64,000 nucleotides of DNA, taken from Paucibacter sp. B2R-40 (GTDB lineage: Bacteria > Pseudomonadota > Gammaproteobacteria > Burkholderiales > Burkholderiaceae_C). The notes under the pieces were generated by a model. It was not told the origin of the DNA. It searched no databases and was given only the letters and a program-made list of their open reading frames with translations. Positions 39,553-50,447 of this stretch are shown here, in pieces. Made by a program: the position numbers and the translations under genes. The stretch lies in contig NZ_JAJIRP010000013.1 of assembly GCF_025717555.1 (NCBI RefSeq), forward strand, positions 1 to 64,000, in the 5' to 3' direction. Positions within the stretch are counted from its first letter, which is position 1. Every line of letters begins with the position of its first letter.

Positions 39553-40206
39553 TCAGCTTCGCCCGAAGAGGCCCAGACGCTGCGCCTCGAGTGCGGCCTC
39601 GGCGCGCGAAGAGACATTCAATTTGCGATAGATCTGCTTCACATAGTCGGCGATGGTGTGGCGCGACAAGCCCAGTTGCACGCCGATCTCAGGCAAGGTG
39701 AAGCCCTTGGCGACGCGCAGCAAGACCTCAGTCTCCCGGTCCGTCAGCGAAACCTCGTGGACGGGGGCGGCCGCTTGCGGACGCCTTTGTTTGCCGAAGT
39801 AGGAAATAACCTTGCGGGCGATCGAAGGGGACAGCGGCGGCTCACCTTGGCTCATGCGTTGCAACTGTTCAATCAACAGTTCGCGTGATTGCTCTTTGAG
39901 CAGATAGCCGAAGGCGCCAGCCTGCAGGGCGGGGAACAGGTGCTCGTCATCATCGTGAATGGTCACAATCACCGACTGCGCCTCCGGTTGGCGGTCACGC
40001 AAGGCGGCGATGACGTCCACGCCGGAGCCGTCCGGTAGGCCCAGATCCAGCAGCGCCAGATCGAAGCGCTGGCTGTTGACGAAGGCCAAGGCGTCTTGCA
40101 CGCGCGAGCATTCGGTGATCTGTGCGTTGACGAAGACCTGCTTGATCAGCGCCTTCAGCCAGGCTCTGATTTCGGGAATATCTTCAAGCAGCAGGATATG
40201 GTCCAT
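39553..40206 (-). CDS. NarL/LuxR-family response regulator
   Basis: A 217-residue protein. The receiver domain has the phospho-acceptor Asp54 (LALLDLGLPDGS) with acidic pair LLLED near residue 6. The C-terminal HTH has SLTDRETEVLLRVAKGFTLP and LSRHTIADYVKQIYRKLNV, of LuxR type. The ATG at 40206 starts the receiver. It is downstream of a histidine kinase on the same strand (145-bp gap), with which it should pair. Confidence 0.92.
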   Translation of the reverse strand: MDHILLLEDIPEIRAWLKALIKQVFVNAQITECSRVQDALAFVNSQRFDLALLDLGLPDGSGVDVIAALRDRQPEAQSVIVTIHDDDEHLFPALQAGAFGYLLKEQSRELLIEQLQRMSQGEPPLSPSIARKVISYFGKQRRPQAAAPVHEVSLTDRETEVLLRVAKGFTLPEIGVQLGLSRHTIADYVKQIYRKLNVSSRAEAALEAQRLGLFGRS

Positions 40207-40351
40207 GGTGTTCTCGGTGTTCCGATGCGGCGCGGCGCGGGTTGCGCTCACTCACAGTTCATCACAGTCTGTGACGGTAAGGCTTTATCGGCAGGAGGCC
40301 AATAGCACTGAGCTCGATCAAGTGGCGCAGATGTGTGAGATGCACGTTATT

Positions 40352-41797
40352 TCAAAGCGGAATCGTCAGCCGAATCACGGTACCCCAGCCCGGCCCCGAC
40401 TCGACCAGGCATTGCCCATGCATTTGCTTGGCGCGTGACTTCATGCTGGCCATGCCGTGACCGCGGTCCAGCCTGCCGTCAAGTTCTGCGGGTATGCCCT
40501 GGCCATTGTCCTGTATCACGACCAGAAAATCGCCGTCCTGGACCTTGCAGCTGATATTGCAATGGGTGCCGCCGCTGTGTTTGATGATGTTGCTGACGGC
40601 TTCACGGAAGATCCGTGTGGTTTGCACGTAAGCGCGCGCCGGCAGCGTGTGGATGATGTCCTCGGCCGGCGACTCCCATTCGGCCAAGATATTGGCTTGA
40701 CCCAGCCTCGACACGACCTCGGCCCGCCAGTCGCCCAAAGCGTCCAGCAGTTGCACCGGCTTGCCGGTCAGCCCTCGCACCGACAGGCGCATTTCCTCCA
40801 GCGCCTCGCGGGCCAGGGTGGAGATGCGGTCGGACTCGCTGGTGTGAACAATGGTCAAGAGTTTGGCGCCCAAGTCGTCATGCAGATCGGCCGCGATGCG
40901 CTTTCGTTCGCGTTCGGTCACTTGCTCCAATTTTTGCTCCACCAGGGCGCCAAAGCTGAGTTCAACCTCCGCAACGCGGGAGTGCATGTCGTGCTCGGCT
41001 TGCGCGTGGCGAATCTCGGCCAGTCTGCGGGCGCGTGCCAGCGCGGCAATCGCCTGTAGCCCCAGGGCCATCATCAAGAGTGCGATCGCCCACAATACGC
41101 CAACGGTGGCCAGCGGCGTATGGGTCGCCGTATTGGCCGGGAATAAAACTGGCGTGAGCTTCAGAACCCACAGAGCCACCACCGCCAAGCTCAGCAAGGT
41201 CAACAGCGTGCGCAGCAGCAGCGGGTCGCAGTGTTGCGGGACCAGAGGCTCCTCGACAGGCACAACGGCATCTACTGCGGTCTGATGCAGGCGTGTGTAG
41301 TAGGCCATTGCCAGCAGCAACTCCACGGTCAAGGCGACACGCCAAAATTGCTGCAACCATGGTGCTTGGCTTTCCCCCAGCAGCCAAACGGTCAAGGGCG
41401 CCAGCACAAGCTGTACCCGCAGCGCTGCTGCCAACCAGGCCGGCAGGCCCAGCATGGGCCTGAGCGCGAACCGCAGCGCACAAAAAGTAAGCAAAGCCAA
41501 CAAAGCGGTTTCGGCGCCTGCAAACCCAGGACTCAACTCGATCAGCATTGCCCACGCCACGGCACTGAGCAGCATGCCGCTGAGGTAGGGCAGGCGCCGC
41601 TCGGAGGGGCAGAGTCGGGCCAGCAAGCCGGCCGTGACGCCCATCATCAGCAGCATGGCGGTCAGCCAGGTGTTGATGGCGGTACTGATCTCAAAGTAGC
41701 CGAGGGCGGGGGCGCTTGCCGGCTGAGCCCATAGCGCCGCCGGCAGCAATGAGGCGCCGAGGGCCGTCGCCCATCTCAAGTGAATTGGTTTGACCAT
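40352..41797 (-). CDS. Membrane sensor histidine kinase, NarX/DesK-type
   Basis: A 481-residue protein. A signal-like N-terminus and seven or more predicted membrane segments (about 10-300) are followed by a dimerisation helix with the phospho-acceptor His306 in RKRIAADLHDDLGAKLL (HisKA_3). An HATPase_c domain has FREAVSNIIKHSGGT (N box) and DNGQGIP plus DRGHGMASMKSRAK (G boxes). The ligand domain is membrane-embedded, so a lipid or membrane state may be sensed. It precedes its NarL-type response regulator. The longer start at 41914 was rejected as it lies inside the divergent phoH leader. Confidence 0.9.
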   Translation of the reverse strand: MVKPIHLRWATALGASLLPAALWAQPASAPALGYFEISTAINTWLTAMLLMMGVTAGLLARLCPSERRLPYLSGMLLSAVAWAMLIELSPGFAGAETALLALLTFCALRFALRPMLGLPAWLAAALRVQLVLAPLTVWLLGESQAPWLQQFWRVALTVELLLAMAYYTRLHQTAVDAVVPVEEPLVPQHCDPLLLRTLLTLLSLAVVALWVLKLTPVLFPANTATHTPLATVGVLWAIALLMMALGLQAIAALARARRLAEIRHAQAEHDMHSRVAEVELSFGALVEQKLEQVTERERKRIAADLHDDLGAKLLTIVHTSESDRISTLAREALEEMRLSVRGLTGKPVQLLDALGDWRAEVVSRLGQANILAEWESPAEDIIHTLPARAYVQTTRIFREAVSNIIKHSGGTHCNISCKVQDGDFLVVIQDNGQGIPAELDGRLDRGHGMASMKSRAKQMHGQCLVESGPGWGTVIRLTIPL

Positions 41798-41925
41798 GAC
41801 GGAGTTTTTATCTATCCAACAAGCTGCATATGGGCGCGATTGTGCAGGACGCGCGGGCGGCTGCGATCCATTGCTTGCACGGGCGACAATGCGAGCCTTG
41901 CCCACTGCGTCCAAATACCGCCGCC

Positions 41926-42948
41926 ATGATGCTTCGCCATGATTTTGCCCCGATCGACAACCAGCGTCTGGCGCATTTGTGTGGCAGCTTGGATGGGCAT
42001 TTGCGGCTGATCGAGACCAGCATGGGCGTCAGCATCACGCGCCAGCACGCTCACTTCCGCATTGAGGGCGTTAAGGCTGCGGCCGCCCGTACCTTGCAGC
42101 TCTTGCAGGCGCTTTATGAGCGTGGTCAACGTGCCATTGCGCCGGAGCTTTTGCACGTGGCGCTGGCCGAAGCCGTCAGTGAACTAGCCCCGACCCCAAA
42201 ACGCAGCCAAGCTGCGGCCGTCACGGCAAAAGCGGCACAAGCCGAGGCTCCGGAGGCGCTGGTCTTGCGTACGCGTCGCGCCGATCTGGCCGGCCGCACG
42301 CCTTTGCAGCATCAATACCTGCGTCAAATCATGGCAAACGACATCAGCTTTGGGCTGGGGCCGGCCGGCACCGGCAAGACCTATCTGGCGGTGGCCTGCG
42401 CGGTTGATGCGCTGGAGCGCAATAGCGTACAGCGCATCATCCTGACGCGTCCGGCGGTCGAAGCCGGCGAACGCCTGGGCTTCTTGCCCGGTGATTTGAC
42501 CCAGAAGGTCGACCCTTATCTGCGCCCTCTGTATGACGCACTCTATGAATTGATGGGCTTTGACAAGGTCACCAAGGCGTTTGAGAAGGGGACCTTGGAA
42601 GTCGCGCCCTTGGCTTTTATGCGTGGCCGCACACTCAACCATGCTTTTGTGATCCTGGATGAAGCGCAGAACACCACGCCCGAGCAGATGAAGATGTTTC
42701 TGACCCGCATTGGCTTCGGCAGCAAATGCGTGATCACCGGCGACACCAGCCAGGTTGACCTGCCCAAGGGCGCCACCAGCGGCTTGGTTGATGCCGAGCG
42801 GGTGCTGGCCAAGGTGAAGGGCATCGCCATGACGCACTTCACCAGCGCCGACGTGGTGCGCCACCCGCTGGTGGCGCGGATTGTCGAGGCCTATGAGGCG
42901 CGCACGGCGGCCGAGGCAAAGTTGAAGAACAAAGGAGGCACCGCATGA
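41926..42948 (+). CDS. phoH: PhoH-like ATPase (YbeZ)
   Basis: A 340-residue protein. The P-loop is [16 protein letters not shown] (Lys151), Walker B is [20 protein letters not shown], with later [23 protein letters not shown] typical of PhoH. The N-terminal [20 protein letters not shown] is the family's usual opening, so the ATG at 41926 is chosen over 41830. PhoH/YbeZ works with YbeY in ribosomal RNA processing and quality control. Its stop overlaps the ybeY start. Confidence 0.95.
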   Translation: MMLRHDFAPIDNQRLAHLCGSLDGHLRLIETSMGVSITRQHAHFRIEGVKAAAARTLQLLQALYERGQRAIAPELLHVALAEAVSELAPTPKRSQAAAVTAKAAQAEAPEALVLRTRRADLAGRTPLQHQYLRQIMANDISFGLGPAGTGKTYLAVACAVDALERNSVQRIILTRPAVEAGERLGFLPGDLTQKVDPYLRPLYDALYELMGFDKVTKAFEKGTLEVAPLAFMRGRTLNHAFVILDEAQNTTPEQMKMFLTRIGFGSKCVITGDTSQVDLPKGATSGLVDAERVLAKVKGIAMTHFTSADVVRHPLVARIVEAYEARTAAEAKLKNKGGTA

Positions 42949-43391
42949 GCCAGCCCGAACTGAGTTTGTCCTTGCAGTTTGCCGACCCTCGGCACCGTGC
43001 CTTGCTGGCGCGCCACAAGGTCGCACGCTGGATGCGTGCCGCGCTGGAATTGCCGGGTGAGATCACCGTGCGCATCGTGGGTGCCGAAGAAGGCCAGCGA
43101 CTCAATCTTGAATTTCGAGGCAAGGATTACGCCACCAATGTGCTGACCTTTGATTACAGACATGAGCCGGTGGTGACAGCCGACCTGGTGATTTGCGCCG
43201 AAGTGGTAGAGCGCGAAGCCTTGGAGGCCGGCAGCGATATTGCTGCTTACTACGCGCACATGCTGGTACATGGCACCCTGCACGCCCAGGGCTATGACCA
43301 CGAAGAAGACGATGAGGCCGCCTGCATGGAGGGTCGAGAGTCCGAGATCATGCTGGGCTTGGGCTTCGCCGATCCCTATCGCGCTGACTGA
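42945..43391 (+). CDS. ybeY: Endoribonuclease YbeY (rRNA maturation factor)
   Basis: A 148-residue zinc metalloprotein. The metal ligands are in [11 protein letters not shown] (His109, His113, His119), the family's HxxxHxxxxxH signature. YbeY matures 16S rRNA ends and removes defective ribosomes. ATGA overlap with phoH; this phoH-ybeY order is the standard one. Confidence 0.96.
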   Translation: MSQPELSLSLQFADPRHRALLARHKVARWMRAALELPGEITVRIVGAEEGQRLNLEFRGKDYATNVLTFDYRHEPVVTADLVICAEVVEREALEAGSDIAAYYAHMLVHGTLHAQGYDHEEDDEAACMEGRESEIMLGLGFADPYRAD

Positions 43392-43402
43392 AATTTTTTG
43401 AG

Positions 43403-44499
43403 CTAACGCCGGGTGCCCAGATAGCGCTTGCGCCAGAAAAAGCTGCCCAGCAAGAGGGCGATCGTCACCATCACGCCCAAGGCGATCCAGACGCCGGTGG
43501 CGCGGTGAATCAAGGGCAGGGTGTCGAAGTTCATGCCAAAGATGCCGGTGATCAGGTTCAGCGGCAGGAAGATCGCCGTCAGCACGGTCAAGGTGCGCAT
43601 GATGTTATTGGTGCGGTGCCCCAGCGCCGAAAAGTGCATTTGCACCGCCGACTCGGACGAGGACTCCATGCGCCGCACATGGGTCAACACCCGCTCGATA
43701 TGTTCCAGCACATCACGCGAGCGCACGCGCAGCAGTTCGCGGTCGCGCAGCATGGCGGCGTCTTGCGTGGCTGGCCAGTCGTCCAGTACATCGATCCATT
43801 CCTGCATCGCGCTGCGCTGGTCTTCGCAGGTGTCTTCAAGCCGGTGCAAGGCGTCGCGAGACTCCAGCAGCAGCGGCCATTCCTGAAACTCACGTTGCGA
43901 ATCCATCAGCGCATGCTGCACCGTTTGCATCTGCCGGGTCAGCAAACGCCGCAAGTCGAGGTAGCTGTCCACCATGTGGTTGACCATGCGCAACATCAGC
44001 TCGGCCGAACTATTGGGCAGGCGCGAGCTGCCGCGCAGGTCACGCCCTTCGGTCAAGGCGCCAAGTTTTTGGGCGAAGTAGTCACGCACTGCGCAGTCGG
44101 TCGGGTGCACGCTCAGCAGCACGCGGTCAAACACCGCAAAGCCGACCGGGCTCGTGTCGATCGCACGCAGTGCCTTTTGCGCACTGGCCAGCGTGCCATG
44201 CTGATCGTCCACGAACAAATCTTCGCTGCCTGGCGCGGCCGCAAGCCGGCGGAAGATCAGCATGTCGTACCAGGACGTGTAGTCGAAATGCGAGGGCAAC
44301 TGGTTGTTGATCAGGTCGGCCACATGCAGATCGACCAGTGAGCCGCAACTCCAGCGTTGCAGGCCGAGTTGCACATCCATGTAGTGCAACTCGAACTCGC
44401 GGCGACCATAGGCCAGCCATAAATAGCCGCTCTCAGGCAGGTCAGCCGGCAATGCCCCAAGCTCGGTGAACTGGTCACCTCGGATGTGGAAGAGCCGCA

Positions 44500-44500
<1 letters not shown>
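43403..44500 (-). CDS. CorA-family divalent-metal transporter
   Basis: A 365-residue inner-membrane protein. The long cytosolic N-terminal funnel domain (residues 1-300) is followed by two transmembrane helices at about 300-321 and 335-357. The selectivity motif GMN lies at 322-324 (FGMNFDTLP), and the C-terminus is basic. CorA pentamers carry Mg2+, or Zn2+ in the ZntB branch; the phrase FLPLNLITGIFGMNF fits both. Its ATG overlaps the hemB stop by one base, so it is transcribed with hemB. Confidence 0.9.
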
Positions 44501-45552
<1,052 letters not shown>

Positions 45553-45599
45553 CTAAGCGATAACAATTAAAGACAGCCGCGTGAAGATTCTGTTAATAT

Positions 45600-45720
45600 T
45601 CACATCGAATGATAGCCGCAAGGTGGTCGTTCCCTGCTTTTCCTCCCTGAGCAGGAGCCTTTGCGTGATGACAGCGAAAAGGCTTTCTCGCCCCGGCTTA
45701 GTAGCCGGGGCTTTTTTTTG
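45600..45720 (+). ncRNA. Candidate small RNA upstream of hemJ
   Basis: No gene lies in 45517-45790, yet a strong plus-strand terminator ends at 45719 with nothing coding before it. Upstream is TAATAT at 45594-45599, a plausible -10, although the -35 is weak. The intervening ~110 nt can form a CCTGC/GCAGG stem (45634-45638 with 45651-45655) that exposes a C/U-rich loop TTTTCCTCCCT. It also has an AGCCTTT/AAAGGCT stem (45656-45662 with 45678-45684) before the terminator hairpin. This is the anatomy of a small regulatory RNA, with a loop able to pair with Shine-Dalgarno sequences. It could instead be a terminated leader of hemJ. Confidence 0.5.
45691..45719 (+). terminator. Strong intrinsic terminator before hemJ
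   Basis: CCCCGGCT-TAGT-AGCCGGGG (45691-45710), then C and eight Ts. The 8-bp GC-rich stem and T8 tract are a textbook plus-strand terminator. No open frame reads into it, which points to a non-coding transcript or an attenuated leader. Confidence 0.85.
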
Positions 45721-45790
45721 TCCGTCGCCATAGGCCGCTTGCAGTGCGAGTCGCGCCGATTGCTGGCGTCGCGCCCCGCATAATGCCGCC

Positions 45791-46213
45791 ATGCTCTGGA
45801 TCAAAGCCTTTCATATCGTGTTCGTGGCCAGCTGGTTTGCCGGCCTGTTTTACATGCCGCGAATCTTCGTCAATCTGGCCATGGTGCCAACAGAAAGTCA
45901 TGCCGAACGTGAGCGCCTGCTCTTGATGGCTCACAAGCTGTACCGGTTCATGAGCTTGTTGATGATCCCGGCCCTCGCCTTGGGTGCCTGGCTTTGGATG
46001 GATAACTTCAGCGGGTTCAATCGTGGCTGGTTGCATCTCAAGCTGGCCTTGGTGATCGGTGTGATTGGCTACCATCATTTTTGCAAAAGCATTCTGCGCA
46101 GTTTTGAGCTGCTGGCGAATCGGCGCAGTCACCGCTGGTTCCGCATCTTCAATGAGATGTCGGTCTTGCTGTTTGCTGCCATCGTGATCTTGGTGGTGGT
46201 CAAGCCCTTTTAA
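45791..46213 (+). CDS. hemJ: HemJ-type protoporphyrinogen IX oxidase (CopD-like membrane protein)
   Basis: A 140-residue inner-membrane protein with four helices. The N-terminus MLWIKAFHIVFVASWFAGLFYMPRIFV matches HemJ: the conserved His in helix 1 (His8) and the Trp/Phe/Tyr-Pro-Arg segment. HNxxR-type features elsewhere include the Lys in HLKLALV and His in YHHF. HemJ oxidises protoporphyrinogen IX in bacteria lacking HemG/HemY. The position beside hemB supports this over a copper-resistance CopD role. Confidence 0.8.
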   Translation: MLWIKAFHIVFVASWFAGLFYMPRIFVNLAMVPTESHAERERLLLMAHKLYRFMSLLMIPALALGAWLWMDNFSGFNRGWLHLKLALVIGVIGYHHFCKSILRSFELLANRRSHRWFRIFNEMSVLLFAAIVILVVVKPF

Positions 46214-46224
46214 GCATCAAGTCG

Positions 46225-47328
46225 ATGGCACGCCGGCAGAGTTCCGCCACTTGGTTGCTGCTGGCTTATGCCTGCTTGATTGTCTACGCCAGTCTTTACC
46301 CGTTCGGCCCTTGGGTGCTGCCGCCTGGCGTGCCGCTTGAGGGTTTGTGGCGCTTGCCCTGGCCCAAGTATTTCGGCGCTTTTGACCAGCAGCTCAATCT
46401 GATCGGTTACATACCGCTGGGCTTGCTCGGTTTTGCCGCCGGCTTGCGCAGCGGCCTGGGCCTGCGCGGGGCCTTGTTGCTCGGCTTGCTGCCGGCCCCC
46501 TTGTTGTCGTATTTGCTCGAGACGGTGCAGTTTTTTCTGCCCTCTCGAGTGCCTTCGCTGGCCGATTGGCTGTTGAATTCTGTCGGCGCCTGGACAGGCG
46601 TCGTGCTGGGCCTGGTTTTGCATGCTTTTGGCGGTTTGCGGCGTTGGCACGACCTGCGCGAGTATTGGTTTGTGCCGCACAGCGCGTCCGCCTTGGCCTT
46701 GCTGGCCATTTGGCCTTTGGGCCTATTGTTTCCGACCTCGGTGCCCTTGGGGCTCGGCCGCTGGTTGCCGCATTTGCAAGAAACCGCCGTTGATTTGTTG
46801 GAGAACACGCCCTGGGCCCTGCAGTGGAGCGATGAGTGGGCCGACGCGGTGCGCGCTTTGCCGCCGGGCCTGGAGGCGATTGCAATTGCGCTGGGGCTGC
46901 TGGCGCCGGCCTTGCTGGTACTTTCGGTGGCCAAGCCCGGCAAGCGCCGCGCCTTGCTGGTGCTGGGGCTTGGCTTGTTAGGTGTGCTGATGACGGCCTT
47001 GTCTACGGGCCTGAACTTTGGCCCGCAAAACGCTTGGGCTTGGCTCACACTCGCCACTTGGCCTGGGCTGGCTGTCGGGCTGCTGCTGGGTCTGCTGGCG
47101 GCCTTCTTGCCCCGGCAGGTTTGCGCAGGGCTGGGGCTTTTGGTGCTGAGCGCCTTGATCGCGCTGATCAGTCAGACGCCGGCTGACCCCTATCTGGTGC
47201 AGCGTCTGCAGACCTGGGAGCAGGGTCGTTTCATCAATCTTTATGGTCTGGCCGAGTGGATAGGCTGGGTGTGGCCATTTGCGGCGGTGCTGTGTTTGCT
47301 GAACTTAATGGCCCGGCGCAAGCTCTGA
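46225..47328 (+). CDS. VanZ-like family membrane protein
   Basis: A 367-residue protein with about nine membrane segments. The N-terminal third carries the VanZ pattern: IVYASLYPFGPW, then QLNLIGYIPLGLLGFAAGLR and the LETVQFFLPSRVPSLADWLLNSVGAWTG block with conserved Gln/Arg/Ser/Asp/Asn. The remaining helices are not recognisable. VanZ relatives are linked to cell-envelope or teicoplanin-type traits, but the role here is unknown. It starts 11 bp after hemJ. Confidence 0.82.
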   Translation: MARRQSSATWLLLAYACLIVYASLYPFGPWVLPPGVPLEGLWRLPWPKYFGAFDQQLNLIGYIPLGLLGFAAGLRSGLGLRGALLLGLLPAPLLSYLLETVQFFLPSRVPSLADWLLNSVGAWTGVVLGLVLHAFGGLRRWHDLREYWFVPHSASALALLAIWPLGLLFPTSVPLGLGRWLPHLQETAVDLLENTPWALQWSDEWADAVRALPPGLEAIAIALGLLAPALLVLSVAKPGKRRALLVLGLGLLGVLMTALSTGLNFGPQNAWAWLTLATWPGLAVGLLLGLLAAFLPRQVCAGLGLLVLSALIALISQTPADPYLVQRLQTWEQGRFINLYGLAEWIGWVWPFAAVLCLLNLMARRKL

Positions 47329-47355
47329 AACGCGGCCCCTACCTACAATGGCGGC

Positions 47356-47682
47356 ATGAGTTATTTCAAGCGCCATATTTTCTTTTGCCTCAACGAGCGT
47401 GAGAGCGGCAAGAGCAGCTGCGCTCTAAGCGGCGCCCAGGCAGGTTTCGATCACTGTAAATCGAGGGTTCGCGAGCTGGGCCTGGCCGATGTCGGCGGCG
47501 TGCGGGTCAACAAGGCCGGTTGTTTGCACCGCTGTGCCGGTGGCCCGGTGGCCGTGGTCTACCCGGATGCCACTTGGTACACCTATGTCGACAACAGCGA
47601 TATCGACGAGATTGTCGAAAAGCACTTGAAAAACGGCCAAGTCGTTGAACGTTTGGTCTTGCCCGATGACGTGGGTCTGTAG
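47356..47682 (+). CDS. Thioredoxin-like 2Fe-2S ferredoxin
   Basis: A 108-residue protein with Cys11, Cys22, Cys34, Cys56 and Cys60. The pattern C-x10-C ... C-x3-C in an alpha/beta frame (FFCLNERESGKSSC and NKAGCLHRCAGGPVAVVYPDATWY) is that of thioredoxin-fold 2Fe-2S ferredoxins. It probably transfers single electrons to an unidentified oxidoreductase. 3 bp separate it from the next gene. Confidence 0.85.
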   Translation: MSYFKRHIFFCLNERESGKSSCALSGAQAGFDHCKSRVRELGLADVGGVRVNKAGCLHRCAGGPVAVVYPDATWYTYVDNSDIDEIVEKHLKNGQVVERLVLPDDVGL

Positions 47683-47685
47683 GCG

Positions 47686-48330
47686 ATGAATTCTCAAACC
47701 GACAAACGGCTGATCGCCGGGCCGGCCGGCTTGATCGAAGTTGCCATTGACACGCCGCCCAGCTCTTTCGAAGGCCGGCTCAGAGGCATGGCCTTGGTCT
47801 GCCACCCGAACCCGACCCAGGGCGGCACCATGGACAACAAGGTCGTGCAAACCTTGGCACGTGCTTTTGTACAGTTAGGCTACCGGGCCGTGCGATTCAA
47901 TTTCCGCGGCATTGGCAAGTCAGAGGGCGGCTGGGACGCCGGCCAAGGCGAGGTTGATGATGCCCTGGCCGTGCTGGGCGCCGTGCGAGATTCCGGCGAG
48001 AATTTTGTACTTGCCGGGTTTTCCTTCGGCGCCTTCGTGACATCGCAAGCCGCGCGGCGCCTGCGCGAAGGCCCATTGGCCGATCAGGCCGAGCGCGTGG
48101 TGCTAGTCGGGCCGGCGACCAGTCGTTTTGATACCGCGCCTGTGCCTGCTGACACGCTGGTGGTGCACGGTGAGGTTGACGATGTGGTGCCACTCAGCTC
48201 GGTGCTGGACTGGGCCCGACCGCAATCGCTGCCGGTCGTCGTCGTGCCCGGCGTTGGACATTTTTTCCATGGCCAGTTGCCGCTGCTGAAAAGCATCATC
48301 GTTAGCAATTGGCAAACTTTGCAAGTTTGA
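47686..48330 (+). CDS. Alpha/beta hydrolase (serine-hydrolase fold)
   Basis: A 214-residue cytosolic protein. Fold markers are LVCHPNPTQGGTMDNKVVQT, the FNFRGIGKSEGG turn, the nucleophile elbow LAGFSFGAFVTSQA (G-F-S-F-G), the acid region VVHGEVDDVVPL and the C-terminal His in VPGVGHFFHGQLP. CxP near the start and this small size resemble the conserved proteobacterial hydrolase COG2945. Substrate unknown. It shares an operon with the upstream ferredoxin. Confidence 0.88.
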   Translation: MNSQTDKRLIAGPAGLIEVAIDTPPSSFEGRLRGMALVCHPNPTQGGTMDNKVVQTLARAFVQLGYRAVRFNFRGIGKSEGGWDAGQGEVDDALAVLGAVRDSGENFVLAGFSFGAFVTSQAARRLREGPLADQAERVVLVGPATSRFDTAPVPADTLVVHGEVDDVVPLSSVLDWARPQSLPVVVVPGVGHFFHGQLPLLKSIIVSNWQTLQV

Positions 48331-48358
48331 CCTTTCCCCCTGATTCTCGAGATCACCC

Positions 48359-49510
48359 TTGAAGAACCGATTGATTGCCTTTGTGTTGGCTGCCGCCGGC
48401 GCATTCTCTGTACATGCTCAGGCGCCGCAAGCGCCCGAGATTGCCGCGCGCAGCTTTTTGCTGCTGGACATGACGGCCAACAAGGTCTTGACCGAACGCG
48501 ATGCCAACGCGCCTAACGACCCGGCTTCACTGACCAAGCTGATGACCGCTTACGTGGTTTTTGGCGCCTTGCGCGATAAACGCCTGACGCTGGATCAGAC
48601 GCTGACGGTGTCCACGCGCGCCTGGGACGAGCGCAAGGGCGATCCCTCGCTGATGTTCATCGACACGACCATGACGCCCAAGGTCGACGAGCTGCTGCGC
48701 GGCATGATCATCCAGTCCGGCAATGATGCCTCGGTCGCGCTGGCCGAAGGCGTGGCAGGCACGGTGGAGCAATTCGTCGCGATGATGAACCGCCAGGCCA
48801 AGGCCTGGGGCTTGAAGAACACCGAATTCAAGAACGTCACCGGCATGACCGAGCCGGGGCACCGCAGCAGTGCGCGCGATTTGTCGGTGATCGGCTCCAA
48901 CCTGATCCGCGACTTCCCCGAGTTCTATGCTTATTACTCGCAGCGCGACTTCACCTTCAACAAGATACGCCAAGACAATCGCAATCTGCTGCTGCGCCGT
49001 GACCCCAGCGTGGACGGCATGAAGACCGGCTACACCGAGGCGGCCGGCTACTGCCTGGTGGCCAGCGCACAGCGTGAATTCCCTAACGGCAAACGCCGAC
49101 TGCTCAGCGTCGTGATGGGCACCGCCTCCAAGGAAGCGCGCGCCAGCGAGAGCCAGAAGCTGTTGAATTGGGGCTATTCCGCGTTCGATGCGGTGCGCTT
49201 GTTTGACAACGGCCAAGCCATCAGCACCGTGCCGGTGTGGAAGGGCGCCGCCGCGCAAGCCAAGCTCGGTGCCGCCGGACCGGTGTTTGTGGCGGTGCCG
49301 CGCGGTGAGGGCGCCAAGCTGCAGACCAAGGTCGAGCGCACCGATCCGCTGGTGGCCCCACTCAGCAAGGGTCAGCGCGTTGGCACGCTCAAAGTCACGA
49401 CGACCGCTGGCGTGGCCGTGGCCGAAGTGCCCTTGGTTGTGCAGGAAGAAGTGCCGATGGCAGGTATTTTTGGCCGCGCCTGGGATGCGATCCGACTCTG
49501 GATCAAATGA
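48359..49510 (+). CDS. dacA: D-alanyl-D-alanine carboxypeptidase (PBP5/6 family)
   Basis: A 383-residue periplasmic penicillin-binding protein. TTG start at 48359; signal peptide ends FSVHAQA. Catalytic motifs: SLTK at 57-60, SGN (IIQSGNDASVALAEG) and KTG at 222-224. A C-terminal PBP5_C beta domain and amphipathic tail (GIFGRAWDAIRLWIK) anchor it to the inner membrane. It trims the terminal D-Ala of peptidoglycan stem peptides. It begins the block dacA-dat-ybeD leading to lipB-lipA. Confidence 0.95.
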   Translation: MKNRLIAFVLAAAGAFSVHAQAPQAPEIAARSFLLLDMTANKVLTERDANAPNDPASLTKLMTAYVVFGALRDKRLTLDQTLTVSTRAWDERKGDPSLMFIDTTMTPKVDELLRGMIIQSGNDASVALAEGVAGTVEQFVAMMNRQAKAWGLKNTEFKNVTGMTEPGHRSSARDLSVIGSNLIRDFPEFYAYYSQRDFTFNKIRQDNRNLLLRRDPSVDGMKTGYTEAAGYCLVASAQREFPNGKRRLLSVVMGTASKEARASESQKLLNWGYSAFDAVRLFDNGQAISTVPVWKGAAAQAKLGAAGPVFVAVPRGEGAKLQTKVERTDPLVAPLSKGQRVGTLKVTTTAGVAVAEVPLVVQEEVPMAGIFGRAWDAIRLWIK

Positions 49511-49561
49511 TGGGCGTCAGCTTGCTTCGGGCGTAAGCTCGGGTTAGATCAGGAGAGCCGC

Positions 49562-50440
49562 ATGAAAAATTCATTGCCCGATGTTTTTTGCTATTTGAAT
49601 GGTGAATACACACCCTTGGCGGAGGCCAAGGTGTCGGTGATGGATCGCGGTTTCATCTTCGGCGACGGCGTCTACGAAGTGTTGCCGGTCTATGGCCGGC
49701 TGCTGTTTCGCTTTGAAAGTCATATGGACCGCCTGGAGCGCAATCTTGCCAAGCTGCGCATCGCCAGCCCGCTGTTGCGGGCCGAGTGGCTGGAGATTGC
49801 CCGCAAGCTGATCTCCAAGGTCGATGCCGAAGATCAAGCGGTCTACTGCCAAGTGACGCGCGGTGTGGCACCTCGCAACCATGTGATGCCACCGCACATC
49901 AAGCCGACGCTATTTGCCTACAGCAGCCCGGCCAAGCCCATCCCTGCGGACGAGCGGCACCACGGTGTTGCCTGCATCACGGCGCGCGACTTCCGCTGGG
50001 AGCGTGGTGACATCAAGAGCACCTCGCTGCTTGGCAATGTGCTGGCGCGCCAGATCTCCGCCGATCAAGGTGCGGCCGAAACAATTCTCCTGCGGGATGG
50101 TTTTTTGACCGAGGCCTCGGCCTCCAATGTCTGGATCGTCAAGGAGGGCGCTTTGCTGGGTCCGCCCAAAAGCGAGCATGTGCTGGAAGGCATCCGGGTC
50201 GAATTGCTCAAGGAGTTGTGCGAAGAGGTCGGCATTGGCTATAAGCTGAAGCCCATTTCAGAGGCTGATTTGTTTGCCGCCGATGAAATCATCCTCAGCT
50301 CGGCCAGCAAGGAAGTGCTGCCGGTCACGACGCTGGACCATCAAGCTGTCGGCCACGGCGCCTTGCGTGGCAAGCCCGGCCCGGTTTATGCGCGGCTGTA
50401 CGAGGCCTATCAACGTGCCAAGTTATTGCAATCTATTTGA
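49562..50440 (+). CDS. dat: Class IV aminotransferase, D-amino-acid transaminase type
   Basis: A 292-residue PLP enzyme. DRGFIFGDGVYEVLPVYGRLLF is the class IV opening, the PLP lysine is Lys152 (ERGDIKSTSLLGNVLARQ), and GFLTEASASNVWIVKEG completes the phosphate-binding cup. Between dacA and ybeD this gene is usually named dat, making D-Glu or D-Ala from 2-oxo acids for peptidoglycan. Branched-chain transaminase IlvE or aminodeoxychorismate lyase are less likely alternatives. Confidence 0.9.
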   Translation: MKNSLPDVFCYLNGEYTPLAEAKVSVMDRGFIFGDGVYEVLPVYGRLLFRFESHMDRLERNLAKLRIASPLLRAEWLEIARKLISKVDAEDQAVYCQVTRGVAPRNHVMPPHIKPTLFAYSSPAKPIPADERHHGVACITARDFRWERGDIKSTSLLGNVLARQISADQGAAETILLRDGFLTEASASNVWIVKEGALLGPPKSEHVLEGIRVELLKELCEEVGIGYKLKPISEADLFAADEIILSSASKEVLPVTTLDHQAVGHGALRGKPGPVYARLYEAYQRAKLLQSI

Positions 50441-50447
50441 GTGAGCC